Part shown: positions 22,287 through 35,076 of the stretch, one piece after another
How the letters are laid out: every line of letters starts with the position of its first letter
Numbering within the stretch: the first letter of the stretch is position 1
Origin: Bryoerythrophyllum caledonicum
Lineage: Eukaryota; Streptophyta; Bryopsida; Pottiales; Pottiaceae
Assembly (NCBI GenBank): GCA_963971425.1
Contig: OZ020517.1
Span: 4,156,501-4,220,500, forward strand
DNA length: 64,000 nucleotides
Direction of reading: 5' to 3'
The notes under the pieces: model-generated
Databases searched by the model: none
Told to the model about the DNA's origin: nothing
Seen by the model: only the letters and a program-made list of their open reading frames with translations
Program-made: the position numbers and the translations under genes

Positions 22287-23666
22287 GGTTAGTATCTTAG
22301 TTTATAGGTCACTGTTCATTCGCGGACTAGGCCCCAGTTTGACTTTGGAGTTTGACTTGTTTTGCCTTGGGAGTTGTGTTTAGATGCCTTTTGACTTGGC
22401 GTTGAGTTGGTGGGATGACGGCTGCGCCGTCAAGGGTAGTTAATGCCACCATGTTTAGTTAGATGGCATCTCTTGATTTGGACGTTAGTATGTGTTTGCT
22501 GCAGTATAAGTGGGGAGCCCCTTGGCACCTCTCTTCACTGCTTGTTGTGTGTATTTACTTTCAGTTTGAATTCTAAACCTACACTCTCAGAAAACCTTCC
22601 ACGGTTGGAGAGCTCGGATTGCATACGTGATTGCGAGTGCCATTTCAAGTAGTCCACTCCTCAAGTCTATACTAACCACCGAAGTTGTCGTTTCCTTGTT
22701 CCATCAACTAGAGTTAGTCGTGTGGATGGGAATAACAGGTGAGATGGCTAGGGGATTAGTCGGACGTGACTCTAACTCTAACTCGTGCAATTGTTTCCTT
22801 GTTCCATCAAGTAGAGTTAGTCCGGGTGGATGGGAATAACATGTGAAATTGTACGGGTTCAAGGAAGGACAAGGGGGGAGTGACCGGTGAGGGAGGAGTC
22901 TTGGTGCGCCTTGTGTGACCTATCAGTGGCGGATGTAGCCGATTGTGAGGGCGTAGTCAGATTCCTGCTACACTAACCTTTGGTCGGATGGTTGAGTCGT
23001 AAGGAGCATTAACTTACCTTAAAACATTAAGTCTAATTTCAGTCTTCTCCTTTGTGCGGATGTCTATTGGTAAGGACTGACCCAAAAACCATGGGTTAAG
23101 GATTGAATAGGACCTGGTTAGATCCCTTGTGCGGATGTCTATGCGGATACAACTAGGACCTACTCTAACAGCTCGGGTTACCTTGAGGGAAGGACGGAAA
23201 GCTAACTAACCCCCCTTTGTGCGGATGTCTATTGGAGGTGAGGGAGGAAGGACGTCGTCCTCTGAAGGAAAGGAGTAGAGTCTATGGTCCCTTGTGCGGA
23301 TGTCTATGTGGACCCTCTAGATAAAGCTCTTTTAGCCATTTCGAGGTAAAGGAAGGACTACTAATCCAGATGGTAGGTAGGTAAAACTACGTGGCCGCCA
23401 CGAGAATTACACAAGTCCTAGAGGCCAAGGGCCTAACTCCCCCCTTAACGGGGGAAATATAGTGAAACCACAACCATCCCAAGTTAGAAGTAGCAGTCGA
23501 TAGAATAGGAGGAAGGAAGGAAAGATGTTACTTGTGTCAAACCCCCAAAATCTCTACGAGTCCACGGAGAAATCGTCCGTGGTGATATACCCCCCCTTCG
23601 GATGCTTATGATCTCCGGATGTCCATAGTGTACATGGGTGTATAGTTGTTCCTCCACAAGGACTAA
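22287..23666 (+). other. noncoding 3' region of element A
   Basis: No gene seen. The motif TGTGCGGATGTCTAT recurs four times between about 23050 and 23310. The whole stretch is nearly identical, without indels, to 51008-52387 of element C. Confidence 0.7.
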
Positions 23667-23849
23667 GTGGGTGTCCGCCGTGGGTGTCCGCTGTGGGTGT
23701 CCGCCGTGGGTTTTTGCGGTGGGTGTCCGATGTGGATATCCTCCGTGGGTGTTCGCCGTGGGTTTCCGCCGTGGGTGTCCGCCGTAGGTATCCGCCGTGG
23801 GTATCCGCCGTGGGTTTCCGCCGTGGGTTTCCGTTGTGGGTTTCTGCCC
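23667..23849 (+). repeat. 13-bp minisatellite slot 2 of element A
   Basis: About 14 units of GTGGGTGTCCGCC and close variants. It is followed by the conserved tail shared with C. Confidence 0.9.
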
Positions 23850-24467
23850 AAGGAGCAAAGTCCTTTCCCTACGGTAAAGGGGAAGGGTGGTTGTAGATAA
23901 GACTAAACCGTATGGTCTAACCTTTCTTTCTTTCTTAGTATGTATCTATTGTGGTAGGTTTAGCATTGTATAGTTTTAGGACTGTTGTTAGTCATTGTAG
24001 TTCTCGGTGATTCTCTGTGGGAACGAGTACCGTAGGATATCTTTGTATTAAGATGTGAATACTTGCCAACACGTGCTACGACAACAGTTTTGGAGAATAG
24101 TCATTCTAATGCAATGGAATTAGTAGACGACGTGATATATATATAGAGTTTAGCAACGAGGCATAGCCTAAACACTGCACGATTCAAATTGTTTAATAGA
24201 AGTGGGTGGTGAAAGTTGTGTGGAAGTGTCAGATAATTTAACCACAGATTAGAGTCCTTATAAAGAAGGCCGCCGTCTTTACGTAAATTTGACTAAAACT
24301 AGTGTATAGAGCGTTGAGCTTTTTAAAGCGGGCAGGTCGTATTGGGCGCACGATATGTACACCTGAAGCGAGGAGAAAGGCTGTAAATTGCGTGCCAAGA
24401 GTTTGGAAGTCTACACTATTTAGTTGATATTAGGAACGAGTTGTAGAGGAAAGTCCATTTAGATCAT

Positions 24468-24719
24468 ATGCCAAAGAGAAAGAAACGGGCGGCCCAATTC
24501 TCTACCTCGAAACAACTGAAGGCGTCACAGGAGTCGCGAATGCGGAGGTACGCGGGCTTAGAGGGTACAGCTAGAATATTAGGTCCGGAGTTTGCAAAGC
24601 TGGACGTAGTGACAACGTCGAGGCGGAGAGGGAAAGCAGCGGCTGATAAGGAGCAAGAGGTTCAAGTTTTGATGGACGATGCGCGTGTTTTAGAAACGCA
24701 GGTATACGCTTGTTTTGTA
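24468..24719 (+). CDS. small basic protein of outer MULE, interrupted by inner MULE
   Basis: The frame starts at ATG 24468 (M-P-K-R-K-K-R-A-A-Q-F) and gives about 84 residues before meeting the inner MULE. It is Lys/Arg-rich, with R-R-R-G-K-A-A-A-D-K-E-Q-E, and is probably helical. The duplicated 9-mer TGTTTTGTA ends the left part. Counting it once, the same frame continues at 35688 for about 52 codons with one in-frame TGA early on. It lies downstream of the divergent transposase start and upstream of the ParB/methyltransferase gene on the same strand. I do not recognise the family; DNA binding is plausible from charge only. Confidence 0.5.
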
Positions 24720-24785
24720 GGGACGAAGCTATTTTGCGTGCCGTGAGTGGTGAGCGGAGAGCGGTGAGCGGTGAGCGGTGAGCCT
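24720..24785 (+). repeat. left terminal inverted repeat of inner MULE
   Basis: Contains GCTATTTTGCGTGCC then repeated GGTGAGC/GAGCGG units. Its inverted partner is at 35632-35678. A looser match may extend further inward. Confidence 0.85.
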
Positions 24786-26538
24786 AGAGTAAAAAAGTCG
24801 GGCATTTTTTGGGAAAAGTTATTGATAAAGTTGGAATTAATGTAAATGAGAAAGTGAAAATTAAAGCAAAAGGTGACGGTAGAAGGCCTATAGCCGTGGA
24901 TTCCTAGTCTTATATGATTTATTTGTTTGTATACCAAAGTACCTAGGGAGGTACTTTTTAAGAAGGGGGTGTTGAATGAAATTGGTGAGGGTTGTAGGAA
25001 CCCTATGACTGTGGATTTCCAAAACTGTCTTCAATAAGTGATGTTGCATAAATATCCCTATTATTCAGCATCATGTTTATATGAAACCATTTTGTGTGTT
25101 GATTTTTATATTTTATCAACATTCATAGAAAATGCAATGCCTAGTTACGTTGCATGATCGTACATAATAGAAATAAATAGTATATTTTAAATTTCAGAAT
25201 ACCCGTAGAAAACATGGAATGTTTTAGGATACAAATTATAATGATTAAAGATACCTCATATATATAGTGGAAAATGTGGACTTGGGAGAATAGAGTGCTT
25301 GTGTAGGAAGAGATGATAGGAAGGATTTTTGTATATTAAATTACTGGTCAAATTAGGAGCGGGGTAGACAGTTTTGCAGTGGCATATTATATGTAAAGTA
25401 AACTTCATTCTAGAGCATTGTTGAATTTTTACATTGCTCAACTTGTTGGTACATGATAAACTTAGTAAATTTAAATGGCCTACAATGAAAGTCTTCATGC
25501 ATCGACAAATTTTTTAATCTGAGTAACAAATTTAAATTTTGCAATCTGAAAGACGACAGGGTTCAATCAAAATTCATCGCATTAATCTTATTGAATATGA
25601 ATGAAACCAAACAAAGCAAAAGGCATGCAACTCATAGTACTTTAGTGATTCTCATCGGTTGTTCATTGTATTCCTTGCTATTGCATGAGTTTTAGAACTA
25701 TGAATCAGGTTAATATACTCCATGGGTGCTTACGCTTGAGCAAGCGTAAATATGAACTTCAAATTTCACAATGACACTCTTCATGGAAGATACAACAAGT
25801 TGGGTAATTGAAGGCAAAAATTTCACAATGTAAATATGTTGTTAAATTTGAACTTGTCTTTAACGTTCCAAGAGTTCAAGATATGGAGATCACCAAATGA
25901 AGGAAGATTAAAGCAAATAATGTAATAGGATGAAGATATATTGGGCTATAGCACTAAAGAAATAGCCAAGAAGTGTAGCATGAAATTTGGTTGTGAGGAT
26001 GACAAAAAGAAATATACAATTTGCAAGCCACATTATGTTAGCAGCCAATGAAACAATCGTGCACTGAATTACAGAAAGGCGGGAATTCAATAATTGACCA
26101 AATAGAAGTTTGAATTGAGACTACTAGCATGGAAACAAAATATGGAAGTTCTAAAGGATAAGGATCGTTTACAAACAAATCATAACATGAATGCCAAAGA
26201 AAAAGGAGAGTCCACAGAAAATAAAAAGTGTGTTCACGCAGATGCAGACGAAGTAGAGGCCAAGGAGGAGGATAGGACATGTCTTTCAACGTCTGCTTCT
26301 ACATCTAGAAAATGGAGCACATGGGAATCATATCGCCGATTGTGGGTATGGATTTTAGGAGACGAGGTAGTCGCCATTAAGTCTGCGATATGGGCGGCCC
26401 AAGGTGGCAGCAGAAAATCTTTGGTTGGGGAAGCCGCCCTGGCAATCAGACTGCAGAGTCCATAGAGAAATTAGGTTATCAAATCAAGGAATTCTTCACA
26501 GAGAATGGCAGAGAATTTCAAATTTAACAACTTTGAAC
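24786..26538. other. AT-rich arm of inner MULE, no confident gene
   Basis: Mostly AT-rich and noncoding. A plus-strand open frame at 26115-26465 has an acidic/basic composition and W-S-T-W-E-S-Y-R-R-L but no known domain, and it runs opposite to the neighbouring gene. I leave it uncalled. Confidence 0.4.
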
Positions 26539-29500
26539 TTACGTACTCAGTCTATTTCTTTTCACAATCTTGCGGATAGGAATGTCTTCGTCTAAGAGAG
26601 TTGCCATTGGAGGCGCCTCACTTGGGATGGTCGAATCGACTGATGGCGATGATAGGGCCTTCAACTTCTCGTTGAAGACAACGGTGTCGCTTTCCAAAGC
26701 AACGATATGACGGCCGGACATCTGGCATGCGCGCACAGAATTTTCTGCAAAGGAATAACAAAATTAGTTATGACTACAATTATGTACATTGCTTAAGAAA
26801 TGAAGAAGACTCACCGATAGAGGCAAACGCATCTAGAACAACCGCTTGAGGTTGTAATAAAGCCTCGATCAACATCTGGAGGAAGGTAGTGTCCTTCTCA
26901 CGTGGCCCCCTCCATGGAATGGGTCCTCGCATGGACTGAGATTCAGCAGAGGTGAAATTGAAAAGAACATCAGATTCTTCCACGCCCATTCCCATCTCAT
27001 AGAGGGCGTCGTTTTTATTGAACTTGAAGTTGGCAACATCCACATTCTGTCGAACAAGGAACAAAACACGAAACCTACGCGACTGCGATTGCAATGCACG
27101 TCGAATCCAGTAGAGACAGTTAGAATGAGATATACAATAAAATCAACAAATAAAACATCTGAAATGTAAGAAGGAGGATCGGTTAAGCGCACCTTCAGCG
27201 AAGCATCAATGTGCGAGGTGAATGGGAGGTCGTTTATTGCCCACCAGTCTTTGAGGATTTTGAAACCGTATCCGCCCGCATAAGACAGCACATCGGACCG
27301 GATAGAGGGGACCTCGGGCAAGAAGATCAGCATCCCGCCCTTGTCGTGGAGGAAGAAATCTGAAAACTCAAATAAGCTCTCCACGACCGGAATCGAATAC
27401 TTGTTCCAGGTTGGAATGTCATTTGTATGCTTTGAGATGGATGGAACCGGCATCCCGTCAGGGATGTTTGCCAAGATCAAGTCGAATCCACTGTGAGGGC
27501 AGTGAGCTGAACGACCTGTACTGCAAACTTCCTTCCTCGCCTGGACAAGCACAAGTCAGTAATAGTGTTTTGAAACAATGGCATTGGATGTTTTGTTACA
27601 ATGAAGAGGATAATTTATAGTTCTAGTTGTAAAACAATCCTATTCTTTTGGGACAACAACAATCAATAAGTACAGGAAAAGAAATAGACATATCTTGAAA
27701 TTTAGATGTAAAAAACTAGCTTAAGTACCTGGAGGACAAACTTATTCATGGCAAGAAGCGTGGAATGCTGGTCAGGGAAAGAATCCATGATCATAGAGAT
27801 TGATGTGTTGTCTACAAAGACACTCGTTGGTGGAAGTGGCGAGGTTCTCCCAGCCTTCACCGTCATGATAAGCATGTTAGAGTTCTGTGAAAGGGGACTT
27901 GAAGCGTTCGAAGCTTCGGGTGCTGATCACTTTGATCTCCTCTGAGACTGCAAGGGCGCCACTAAGGACTCTGAATCCAACATCTCAATGTCATCAATAC
28001 GAGCGGTGGAGGCCAAAGTGATCAGCTGAGCATGTTGTGAGGCTAGTTCCGCCTTCGCGGCGGCAAGTGCTTTGGCCACTTCCGCTACTGTAGCCTCCAA
28101 TTCAGCCTTCGCGGCAGCCTCCGACTCTGCTTTTGCTTTAGCAGCAACTTCAGCATCAGCGGTAGCCTTTCTCTTGGAGACACGGGTCTTCTTCGCACCA
28201 AGTTCTGTAGAAACAGTAGGCAGTATTGTTTCCGTACCCAATAGATCTGGCTGGACACTGTTCCGCAGTTCGATATCAAATGAAGGATGCCTCTTAACGG
28301 GACAATCCAAATACCAACCACAACGCTCCCAATGCTCACGCCCCCATGTCTTCATGATATCGTCAGTGAACATGAATATATCACTAGTCTTCTCCAAGTA
28401 ATTGGAGAAGGATGGTGGAGTACGAGAAATTGCCTTCCTCGGGAATAGAATGTACATGAAGTACCTGTAGAGAGTCCGGTTGATGGCTTGCTTAAGTCCC
28501 ACTTGCTTCTCGAGTGGATTATTCTTATGGACTCCCTTCCCCTTAAACTCGTTATGGAAGGCAATATCCCAGAGCTGCACGCGCATCTGTTCAACGTATT
28601 CGGGTATTGTTTGGATCGGCATACCATGCTCAGGAAAGTAGTCAATATTAACCTCCATGTCAGATAATATCCCTTGGAACAATGATTCAGTCTCCCCTGA
28701 AAGCTGCAATTACCATTCAAACAATAGTAAGAAATAGAAGCACAATGAAATAACACTATCAAAGAATGGTAATTCAGATTGTACGTGAGCCCACCATGTG
28801 GCCTTGTGAAGCCATTCTGGAAAGTCATGGTCTGGGAACTTAGACTTTGGAAAGCGAACTTGTTCACGAAGGGAAGATGGCTTGTTCCACCTCTCCAACC
28901 ATTTCACTTTCATGCTTGGGACCATAGCGGAGGTGGCGAGGTAGTAGAGCTTCTCCTGAGACATCTCAGGATCATCTTCGCGGTCCTCATAGTGGATTCC
29001 AATTTGTTGAAGAAACTCGGAAGTGTGCTTGGGGTCAGCAATTGGCAATTGCTTCTTGAGCTCAGATGTTAGTTGAACCTTCACTTTCTCAATTGCAGCT
29101 GAAACAAAGTCATGAAACTTGGCGGAAGTCCAAAGAGAGTCATCTGGAAACTTCTCCTTGAATTTTCGATTAGCATGAGCAGCTGCCTCCCCCAACTCTT
29201 GCTACAAAACCAAGCAAGGTGTCCCGTCAACAACACTCTGATCAACACACCAACAATTGAAGTAGGGGAAAGCATCCACTATAACATTGATGAAAAATGC
29301 AAGTATACTGAGTAGATGTTATAGAAGAGCAAGAATACCTGATAAATAATTGCGATTAGAGACTTGAATGTCAACGTATACCATGTTTTGTCCTTGGACT
29401 TCTGCTTTGCCTCGGCAGCTGAAATTTCATCCTTGCTCACCAAGGACTCAAAATACTGTAGTGGCTGCCCGGCAATGCCCTGAATGCGATATAATTTGTG

Positions 29501-31433
29501 GACAAGGTTCATGGTGACGTGAGATTTCTGGTTCCTCCTGCAAGCTCAAATTCATAAGTTAGAATTTAATTTCACCAATTAACTGAAAGCAAATGGTAAT
29601 CATACCAGTTAACCTGGTGAAGAGCTGTTAGTAGAGGAGCCACTTGACCCTCCACATTAAGGATAATAGATTCCACCGCATAATGCCACTTAGCATCGTT
29701 GGAATGGTCTCGATTGATTATTGGCATCCATGCTTGTAATCTGTGGTTCCCATCCCAAATATGGAACATTCTTCCAGAAAACTGCTTTAAATCCTCATCC
29801 ATCTCCAATTCAGTCTCAAATTGCTCATTTGCTTTAGTCCACAATGGACTCCAAGAATCTGAAATGGCTTGGGTGACAATTACCGTCTTGCCCTCGTTGT
29901 CCTCCATAGCCACGTAGAACACACCATGGCCATCCATATATCCCGTGCTCACAAAATGCGCACCCAAACCCATCACATCATTCTTCAAAGAAGGTCGAAC
30001 TACCGGTAATGAAATCATTCTGCATAGAGGAATATTTAACTTTGATTTGTGCCTTGGTTTAAATTGGAGCCTTTCCAACACAAGGTTAGTATTCACAGAT
30101 TCTTTGATGACCACTTCATCCATCTCCTTTCCAAGGACATAAGCTTCGAATTCTCATCTGGGTCCTCCAAATCAAGGTCTGCCGTCTCTATCAACGGCTG
30201 GACATCTGCAATATCATGGAAAACCACATGAGAATTTGAAATCAAAATGGAACCAAACTAAAGTAAGTCCAATCACAATACCAATACCTTCGTTCTCCTG
30301 ATCATGTTGGATGGACTCCGGCATCTCATTGAAAGAAGAATCTAAAAACATCACAACGGAAAGATGGGTGGTGAACATCTAAATGATGCGCTAATAGTTC
30401 ACTGAAACTTGAAAAATAAAAAATCAACACCGACTTCTGAGCCAGGTCGGCGGCCCGCAGGGTAGTGCCGACAGCGGCACCCCCTCGGGGAAGGCTTTGT
30501 CAATGTTGACAGCCCCGCCCGCGAAGACGTGCAGCTGTCGCCTCCTCTCCTATGGGGTGCCGACCGTGCTTTAAAGTCGCGATCCGCAAGGGGGTGCCGA
30601 CAGCGGCACCCCCTCACGGGTGGCGCCGCAGATATTGATAGAGAAAATAACGAATCAACTCAAGGATTACAAAGAAGAGGAGGAAATACATGAGATGCTT
30701 ACCCTCCATGTCGAGTCTTCGAGGATCGCAACTTCCCTCAGTCTCGAGGCTGTGGGTGTTGCTCTTTCGATCAAATTGAAGCCCGTTGTCCTCGGCTGCG
30801 ACGACTTGCGTCCAAGACTCACGTTAGATTATGGATTTTGTGAACCCATCAAGCAAGCATGTGAGTGCAATCGGTTGCGCATTATCGTGAAACCCTACAC
30901 TCAATGAAATCGTTCCTCCTCTCTTCTTCACTACGAATGCCTCGAAACCCTAAGCAAATAGAAATGGCTCTTCCTGTCTACCTCATTTCGGCAGCAATAA
31001 AACCATATTTTCTCAAAATGGCAGGTAAGGGCGGGTAAGGGCGGGAACTCACGACGGGATTGGACGGGAACAAGACTTGGTCAGATGTAACAAAAGACTA
31101 TTGACTTAACGGCTTTAGGATCTTTTCAGCCCTTGACATCTTCGACCTCGCTTAAAATGCTAAAACCACAAAGACAAACATAATTTGGGCTAGAATTAAC
31201 TCACATTGATCGCAATCCATGGCCGACCTCGGGGGGGTGCAAATTCCTTTGCCGTTGAATTGCACATCGAAGTTGGGTTGTATATCCTCCCTAACGTGCT
31301 CTGCAATTCTCTGAAGCTTTGGACTACTCCGACAACTCATAACTGGACTCAAGTCAGATGCATCCTCAAAATTTAAAACCCTTGCAGTCTCGCCAGAATC
31401 GACCTCCCTCGGCATCGACTTCTTCTCTCTCAT
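26539..31433 (-). CDS. ParB-like plus DNA methyltransferase-like protein, copy X (inner MULE)
   Basis: This is a multi-exon minus-strand gene. Approximate exons: 31433-31208, 30860-30690, 30340-30289, 30210-29608, 29541-29330, 29203-28779, 28704-27730, 27544-27190, 27100-26815 and 26745-26539; several GT-AG borders are clear. The fourth exon carries I-P-L-C-R-M and D-G-N-H-R, as in ParB/Srx-type domains. A Lys/Ala-rich coiled segment follows. The last exons resemble a permuted (beta-type) DNA methyltransferase: D-L-I-L-A-N-I-P-D-G in the place of the catalytic (D/N)PP(Y/W) box, then W-R-G-P-R-E-K-D, then V-V-L-D-A-F-A-S-I and G-R-H-I-V-A-L-E-S-D as the SAM-binding motif. The altered catalytic box makes activity doubtful. 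Damage seen: TGA at 27927 and a probable frame change near 30150. Copy Y is a relative. Confidence 0.7.
30416..30640. repeat. GGTGCCGACAGCGGCACC palindrome cluster, intron of copy X
   Basis: A GC-rich island in an AT-rich intron. The 18-bp near-palindrome GGTGCCGACAGCGGCACC occurs twice in reading orientation with diverged copies between. A second cluster sits in the intron of transposase 2. Confidence 0.75.
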
Positions 31434-32142
31434 TTGCCTACTCCGTTTTAGCGTCTTAGCATCACTAAAAGTACAGAGCTTTTCTCTTTTGCCTTCTCAT
31501 AATTTGTGAATTATGATTCTACTTGCATTCAACTCCTCTTTCACCACCACCTTTTAGGGGCAATTCTTTCAAGGTTTCAACGTAGTTGATTCAGCAGGTC
31601 TGCTCATTTTTATTCAAGTTTTTCTAAATTATTGTGAATTTCCCACCAATTCTGTGTTCAGATCGTGGAAATGACTCGAATACTTTGTTATTGTCAATTT
31701 CCTATACTTTTATGTGGCGGCCATTTCAATTTAAACATATCCATCTCTAAGAAAAACCATGCAAAGGTGGCTTTGGGATTAGATTAGCTAATTCAGAGTC
31801 ATATTAGTGCTGGCCAAATTCTTTGCCAGATCAAGATTGCTTTCATTAGAATACTTTAGACAGGATCTTCGAAGCGGAGCTTATCATTATTAATAGACCA
31901 AAATTATTGCAATTTGACGGCCCTTGCCCTGTCTCCCTAGCATCAGCCGTCGTGGGTACACGTATCCCCACTATCCTTTAATAACCTTATGGTTGCTATG
32001 GTTACTCTTAGGGGCTTAAAGTATATATACTCCTGTGTATCTCCCTTGAATCAACTCTTTTAATGTCGTCTTTGTTAGAATTCAGTTCACTTTGTCTTTG
32101 ATAGAATTCAATTCACTTTGTCTTTGTTAGAATTCAATTCAA
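31434..32142. promoter_or_regulatory. shared divergent intergenic region of inner MULE
   Basis: It lies between the head-to-head starts of copy X and transposase 2. A TATA-like TATATATA lies at 32022-32029 on the transposase side. About three 27-bp tandem units built on CTTTGTTAGAATTCAATTCA follow at 32068-32148. I infer a bidirectional promoter region from position only. Confidence 0.45.
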
Positions 32143-35076
32143 TTGTCCTCTAAATTATGGCTGACCTTGAGAAAACTTAGGGCCTTGATTGGGGAACAAG
32201 TTGAACGGACTCCCAGTGCGACAAACTCCTCCATCATCTTGGAAGCAAGTAAGGATTACCTTGGAGAACTGCTCCTCTGCCCTGACGGTGTTCCGCACAA
32301 GACCTTGAGATTAGATGAACTTGTCCCTGTCTTGAACAAGGTGAAGCAGATGACCTCCCCTAGTCTCCGCAATGAAGTCACAACATTCCGTTACTTGCGT
32401 CGATTTGGAGTCATGGACAGTATCACAAAATTGAGAGGCTCTAGCAATTGGGCTTTTGTCCAAGAGAACCATTTTCTGGGACAAGGTGCAGACGCAGACA
32501 AGGTCTTTATCTTTAAGATGGCAGAGATTGGACCAGGGAGTGGTGTTGATTTAGTACGCCGAATGCAGCCTCGCGGTGATTTGCAAGACTCTTGGATGAT
32601 GTTCGATCATGTGAAGCGCGTCAAAGGATGGACTACAATGGCTTCCCATGTGTATGATTCCACGTATTGCCGTGTTATGACCATTGCTATTTGTGACATG
32701 CAATCCGAGGATGTCGCTGCGCAACGAGTATTCTGGAACAATTTGAATGCAGTGGCGGGTAGGCATGATATGCCAAATGTGAATTTCAAAGGCTTCATGG
32801 CGGACAGCGCACAGGCAAATTGGAATGCTATACGTATTACTTACGGAAGTGGAGACGCGAATATCCGAATGGACAACCGAGAAAGGACCTGCCTCTTTCA
32901 TTGGACGCAATCATTGGAAAAACATACAAAGGCAGACATCAGGGCAGACTTGCAAGACCAACACAAACGACTTTGCAAACAATATAAGAATTCCACATCC
33001 ATGGAGGAGGCACAGACTAAATACCTTGCCATTCGATCATGGTGGTTATCTTCTGGAGCAACGACGGATGATGGCCTCGTCCGACTCGACTTATGGCTTG
33101 CCTTTTGGCATTTCCGCTATCGACAGCGGGGAGGCTTCATGGATCATGTAAGCTACCCATACTTCACTTTTATTTTCTCTGACGTGTCCGTCTACCAATT
33201 TTTTTTTTCATTTGTTGAAAATTGTCGAAGTCATTTTTTTCTTCCTGCTAGATGGAGGTGCCGCCATCGGCACCCCCCTAAGTCTCGGAAATTAATAAAT
33301 CACATTTTACTCGTCAAATGTCACAATAGCGGCACCCTCCCTGGATGATGTACCTCTGAAATCTTTGCTCTACTCCAGAGTGGGTGCCGCTGTCGGCACC
33401 CCTTGGAGTCGTCGACTGTTGTATTCAGAGTTCCACACGAAAAGAGGTGGTGTTGTCGGCCCCTCCTTCTGAGTCGAGCAATGAATACTTCCGCCAACCA
33501 CCCCTGAATGGGAGCCGATAGCGCCATCCCTCTTTGCTAAGGATATTCACAACTCTATTTCGATTAGCTTTTTTTTATAGTGCCAAATTGACATATTGAC
33601 GTAGAATTGTTTATGTCTTCCAGGCTTTATCCGAGTCGGAATTTGCTGAGATGCCTTCATGTAATCTGGCGGAAACCGTTCACAACAAGTGGTTGCAGCA
33701 GTCAGGCAAGAGAGACAACGACTTATATGTGGCAACCGTAGATGACATGGTTCGTGCCTTCATGCAAGTTGTGGCCTATTATGGATTTCTGAAGGGTGAG
33801 AAGGCTGGAACTGGCCCAGGAAAAGAAGAACTTCGACTTCGTGCCGCCCAACGAACTGCGCAACAGTCTGGTAATTCAAAAAGTACTTCACGAAGCGTTT
33901 TCCAACATGCCTGGGGCCGACGAATTTTGCATCCGTGACCCTCATCTTGAAGGTGAAGAAGTCTTTCTCTCAATGAAAAGAAAGGCTGATCTACCGCCGG
34001 GTTCTGAATTTGACTCTCACCGACCCGACAAGATCAGTATCTCACGTCCTCGTGTGAAGACTGGACGGATAAATCCAGAAATCAGTGTCCTTCCAATCGA
34101 GGTTGACGTCCAATATCCTCGTCAAGAACATGATGCAGCTCGAAACCCTGATTCCCCGACTCCGCCATCCTCCTTACGAGTACAACACACCAAGAATGTT
34201 ATGGAATCAGATTGCGACGAGAGACAATGGCACATTGCTAGACTTCCGAAAACCTCTGCAGAAGCGTGTTTTGCTCAACAGGCCATCACAAAGAAGAAAT
34301 GTGTTGCCAAGATCGTACAAGGCGGGAGAAGTACCGCTGCCCCGACTTACACAGGTATGATGGACAGCTACAAGAAGAATAGGCATGAGAAGATGCAGTT
34401 CTTCTTTTGCAATGACTACATCGAGCGTTGTGTCAAAGGCAGTCGAAGGAAGTGGGTTTTGTCCAAACCTGAAATCCCAGATGTATGGCCCGTTAAGATG
34501 GGCACGAATCTCGTGAGTAAGGAAATATTAGCACTTGAAAATGCTGGGTTCCGCCTGGCCCAGCGCCTACAGTTGTCTCCAAGGAAGCTTTTTAGTGACA
34601 TTGCCGCGCCCGTGGACTTGGAGGAATATCCTCCGCCCGTAAACCCATTAGAGCATCCCACAAGGAGGTATGGAAAGAATATCCGCAGAAATCCGCAGGC
34701 ACCGACTACAAAACATCATAACAGTTGCGCCTCTGCACTCTCCGTGGTTGGCAAAGTTCGCAAGATCCTTATGGTGCCGCGACCAGCTCTAGGGTGCATT
34801 GTGAATTTGGAGTCCACAAGCATTTCCAAGGTCTCCACATATTTGGTGGTGATTGGTCAGTTTCCAAGTTGTAGTTGTCCATCTTTCAAGGAGATGTCTG
34901 ACAAGTCGCTTGGCAAACGCGCGCAATGGACATACTGTAAGCACCTCTACTTCATCCTGAATATTGTCTGTGGATTAGATCCTGAGGTTGATGTATTTAT
35001 GCATGCTCCTAGTTTCAGCTGGAATGAGACCAAACAAGTTATTCAACTTTTGATTCTCAAACAGTATACTGCATAG
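32143..35076 (+). CDS. MULE-type transposase with SWIM finger (inner element)
   Basis: Exon 1 is open from about 32143 to 33147, a GT-AG intron occupies 33148-33623, and exon 2 runs to the stop at 35076. Motifs follow transposase 1: M-M-F-D-H-V-K-R-V-K-G-W, F-K-G-F-M-A-D-S-A-Q-A-N, C-L-F-H-W-T-Q-S, then SWIM C-S-C-P and C-K-H-L-Y-F-I. The intron sits at the same site as in transposase 1 but is longer and filled with palindromes. A frame change at an A-run near 33878 splits exon 2. The N-terminal Cys cluster of transposase 1 is missing; no in-frame ATG occurs before about 32350, so an upstream exon or an N-terminal loss is likely. This copy may not supply its own transposase. Confidence 0.8.
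33243..33535. repeat. GGTGCCG...CGGCACC palindromes, intron of transposase 2
   Basis: Several copies of the palindrome family seen at 30416-30640, e.g. GGTGCCGCCATCGGCACC and GGTGCCGCTGTCGGCACC, within the 476-bp intron. Confidence 0.75.

Larger units (their letters stand above)
19204..24083 (+). mobile_element. element A: gag-bearing element with TGTCGTA...TACGACA ends (fossil)
   Basis: The element begins TGTCGTACC and ends GCTACGACA and is flanked by ACAGC (19199-19203) and ACAGT (24084-24088). From 5' to 3' it has an AT-rich start shared with C, a GC-rich minisatellite slot, a gag-like/coiled-coil coding region, a noncoding part, a 13-bp minisatellite and a conserved tail of about 200 bp. 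No reverse transcriptase, integrase or long direct terminal repeats were found. The 5-bp duplication and TG...CA ends resemble LTR-type integration. It sits between the divergent genes of the outer MULE. It is broken, with a few interruptions in the coding region. Confidence 0.75.

Noticed and set aside
26115-26465. 116-codon plus-strand frame in the inner MULE arm
   Set aside because: No recognisable motif and opposite to the local gene; could be a gene remnant but I cannot support it.
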